Below, one piece after another: positions 62,787 through 64,000 of a stretch of DNA of 64,000 bases. The translations under genes were made by a program, and so were the position numbers. The DNA is from an uncultured Lachnospiraceae bacterium (lineage in GTDB: Bacteria > Bacillota > Clostridia > Lachnospirales > Lachnospiraceae): NCBI GenBank assembly GCA_947623805.1, contig CANQHZ010000001.1, positions 1-64,000 of the forward strand, given 5' to 3'. Within the stretch, counting starts at the first letter, position 1, and the number at the start of each line of letters is the position of its first letter. The notes beneath the pieces were generated by a model. It saw only the letters and a program-made list of their open reading frames with translations. It had not been told where the DNA came from and made no database searches.

Positions 62787-62808
62787 CGTCATATCCTCTT
62801 TCATAATG

Positions 62809-64000
62809 TTACTTCAACCGCTCAATGTACCTCTCCGCACACTCCCACACCACCAGCTTTGAGCCTGTCTGCGAAAGCGCCGCCTTTGTAGCCGCATAAT
62901 AATCATAACCATAATCCATAATCATAATATGCTCCACGCCGCCATCAAAAAAATAAGAAAACTCCGTGTTCATAAACTCACTGAATGAATCACCTATCAA
63001 AAGCAGAGAGCCGTCTGTCATATCCTCCTCATGCGCAGCAGACGCCGGCAGAAAATACACTCTGTCTGTCGAATACCTGTCCTGCCTGCCCAGCATAACA
63101 CCCAAATCACCGCAATAGTCATTCATATGTATGTCAAACCGCACGTTGTCTAAGGAAAGTCCCTTTTGATACTTCTGGTTCATAAGCTCCGCAACCGCTA
63201 AAAAGCAGCCCTGCATATTGTAATGTGTGTCTGTCTGGTAATATAATTGATAATCGTCCTTGTACTGATTGTAAATATCTTTTAAGTATATAATATCGAG
63301 CTTTGTATTATTCTTTAAATATTCAACCAGCTTATCCGTGCGCGTAATCTCGCTCTCGCGCTCTATATATGACGGCATGTTCTCTGCGTAAATAATTTCC
63401 TTGTTCGGTATAATCAGCAGCACAAACTCTAAACCTGCCGCCTCTACTTCCTCTTTTTGCTTTGTGAGGTGTTTCGCAATGGCTGCCATTTCATCCTCTG
63501 AAAACGCGTTATCACCGATATAGTCATGATAAGAACTGCCATCATTCGGATTTTGCATAAACAGCCAGTTATTTTTTCCAAACAAAGTAATGTTTGCCGC
63601 CACAGAGATATCCATTTTCTCAATTGCAGCCTTCTCATCTGTAAACGCCGCATACTCCTCTGACTGCGCGAGCGTTTTGGCATACTCATCTACCTTTTCC
63701 GCCAAATCATCACTATATTCTATTTCCGATATAACCGTATCCGGTTGTTGGTATTCTATATCATCGCTTTTAGAACCCGAAACCCATGGCGCCATGGTCT
63801 GACGAAATACCTCTGCACCATCATATCCTTGCTCCGCAGCTTTTGTCAAATAGTTCTCAGCCACATCATACGCAATCGGCACTCCCATTCCGAATGTGTG
63901 CATAAGCCCCAGCATATAAGAAGCCTCCGCGTCCTCATCGCTCAGAGCATAAAAAATGGCTGCCGCTTTCTCATAATCCTGGCTGATGCTCCCGCACCCC
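62809..64000 (-). CDS. AlgX/AlgJ-like SGNH protein with Sel1 repeats, cut by the window end
   Basis: The frame stays open to position 64000, so the start is outside the window. The visible N-terminal part has Sel1-type repeats (DYEKAAAIFYAL, ASYMLGLMHTFGMG, ENYLTKAAEQGYDGAE). The C-terminal part is an AlgX/AlgJ-like SGNH domain: GKNNWLFMQN, YYQTDTHYNMQGC with the Asp-His pair, and LLLIGDSFSEFMN with the nucleophile Ser. Such proteins transfer or remove acetyl on an exopolysaccharide. No MBOAT partner is in the visible part; it may lie just beyond the window. Confidence 0.85.
   Translation of the reverse strand, partial: GCGSISQDYEKAAAIFYALSDEDAEASYMLGLMHTFGMGVPIAYDVAENYLTKAAEQGYDGAEVFRQTMAPWVSGSKSDDIEYQQPDTVISEIEYSDDLAEKVDEYAKTLAQSEEYAAFTDEKAAIEKMDISVAANITLFGKNNWLFMQNPNDGSSYHDYIGDNAFSEDEMAAIAKHLTKQKEEVEAAGLEFVLLIIPNKEIIYAENMPSYIERESEITRTDKLVEYLKNNTKLDIIYLKDIYNQYKDDYQLYYQTDTHYNMQGCFLAVAELMNQKYQKGLSLDNVRFDIHMNDYCGDLGVMLGRQDRYSTDRVYFLPASAAHEEDMTDGSLLLIGDSFSEFMNTEFSYFFDGGVEHIMIMDYGYDYYAATKAALSQTGSKLVVWECAERYIERLK

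Overview
The window reads as chromosomal DNA of a Gram-positive, AT-leaning anaerobe of the Clostridia, most likely a Lachnospiraceae (Butyrivibrio/Roseburia/Eubacterium-like) member. The reasons are strong GGAGG ribosome binding sites, paired short chromate transporters, a DUF6171 protein beside tadA, zinc-ribbon/transmembrane sensor proteins with Ser/Thr kinase and PP2C partners, VanW and PG-binding-4 proteins, a GH51/GH43 arabinan pair, and PAS-rich hybrid kinases. The genus cannot be fixed from sequence reading alone. I saw no tRNA, rRNA, CRISPR array, transposase or phage gene.

Layout. 0.3-3.3 kb: chrA-chrA-crcB ion-transport operon with a divergent LysR regulator and a decayed HTH gene before a terminator. 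3.4-7.6 kb: housekeeping genes (Uma2 nuclease-like, TrpB2, Pgi) and an unknown membrane protein. 7.8-11.8 kb: a secreted protein and an AlgI-type MBOAT plus SGNH acylation pair. 12-18.3 kb: three paralogous zinc-ribbon/transmembrane proteins (one frameshifted), a transmembrane Ser/Thr kinase and a divergent HTH protein. 18.3-25.8 kb: an ABC exporter, GlpK, NagA, XylB and TrmL, with two long palindromes between the ABC gene and glpK. 25.8-32.9 kb: an AT-rich accessory module bounded by 113-bp imperfect direct repeats. 33-44.4 kb: AAA/PD-(D/E)XK protein, aminotransferase/Lrp/AIR-synthase-like operon, VanW protein, glycosyltransferase, TadA, and the arabinan operon. 44.5-49.8 kb: hybrid histidine kinase plus REC/HD-GYP/GGDEF regulator. 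50-64 kb: a long, tightly packed minus-strand run of envelope and signalling genes that continues off the window.

The most interesting locus is 25.8-32.9 kb. A small XRE regulator is divergent from a five-gene operon: an SGNH esterase/acyltransferase-like membrane protein carrying two FAM3/ILEI-like domains, a DltA-like adenylation enzyme, a formyltransferase-fold protein, a DltC-like carrier protein and a DltB-like MBOAT. The gene set suggests a D-alanylation-like pathway in which the carrier-bound or transferred group is formylated before it is placed on an extracellular polymer. The promoter of the operon carries a perfect inverted repeat across its -10 region, a likely operator for the adjacent XRE protein. 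The flanking repeats each keep a near-consensus promoter, and the downstream copy points antisense into the MBOAT gene.

The second notable locus is the right end. A probable operon joins an AlgX/AlgJ-like protein, a pectinesterase-fold protein, two PP2C phosphatases, zinc-ribbon membrane proteins, a pseudokinase lacking every catalytic residue, a membrane metallophosphoesterase and a secreted propeller. This looks like reversible phosphorylation controlling a surface-polymer programme; the active kinase may be the one at 16.0-17.5 kb or lie elsewhere.
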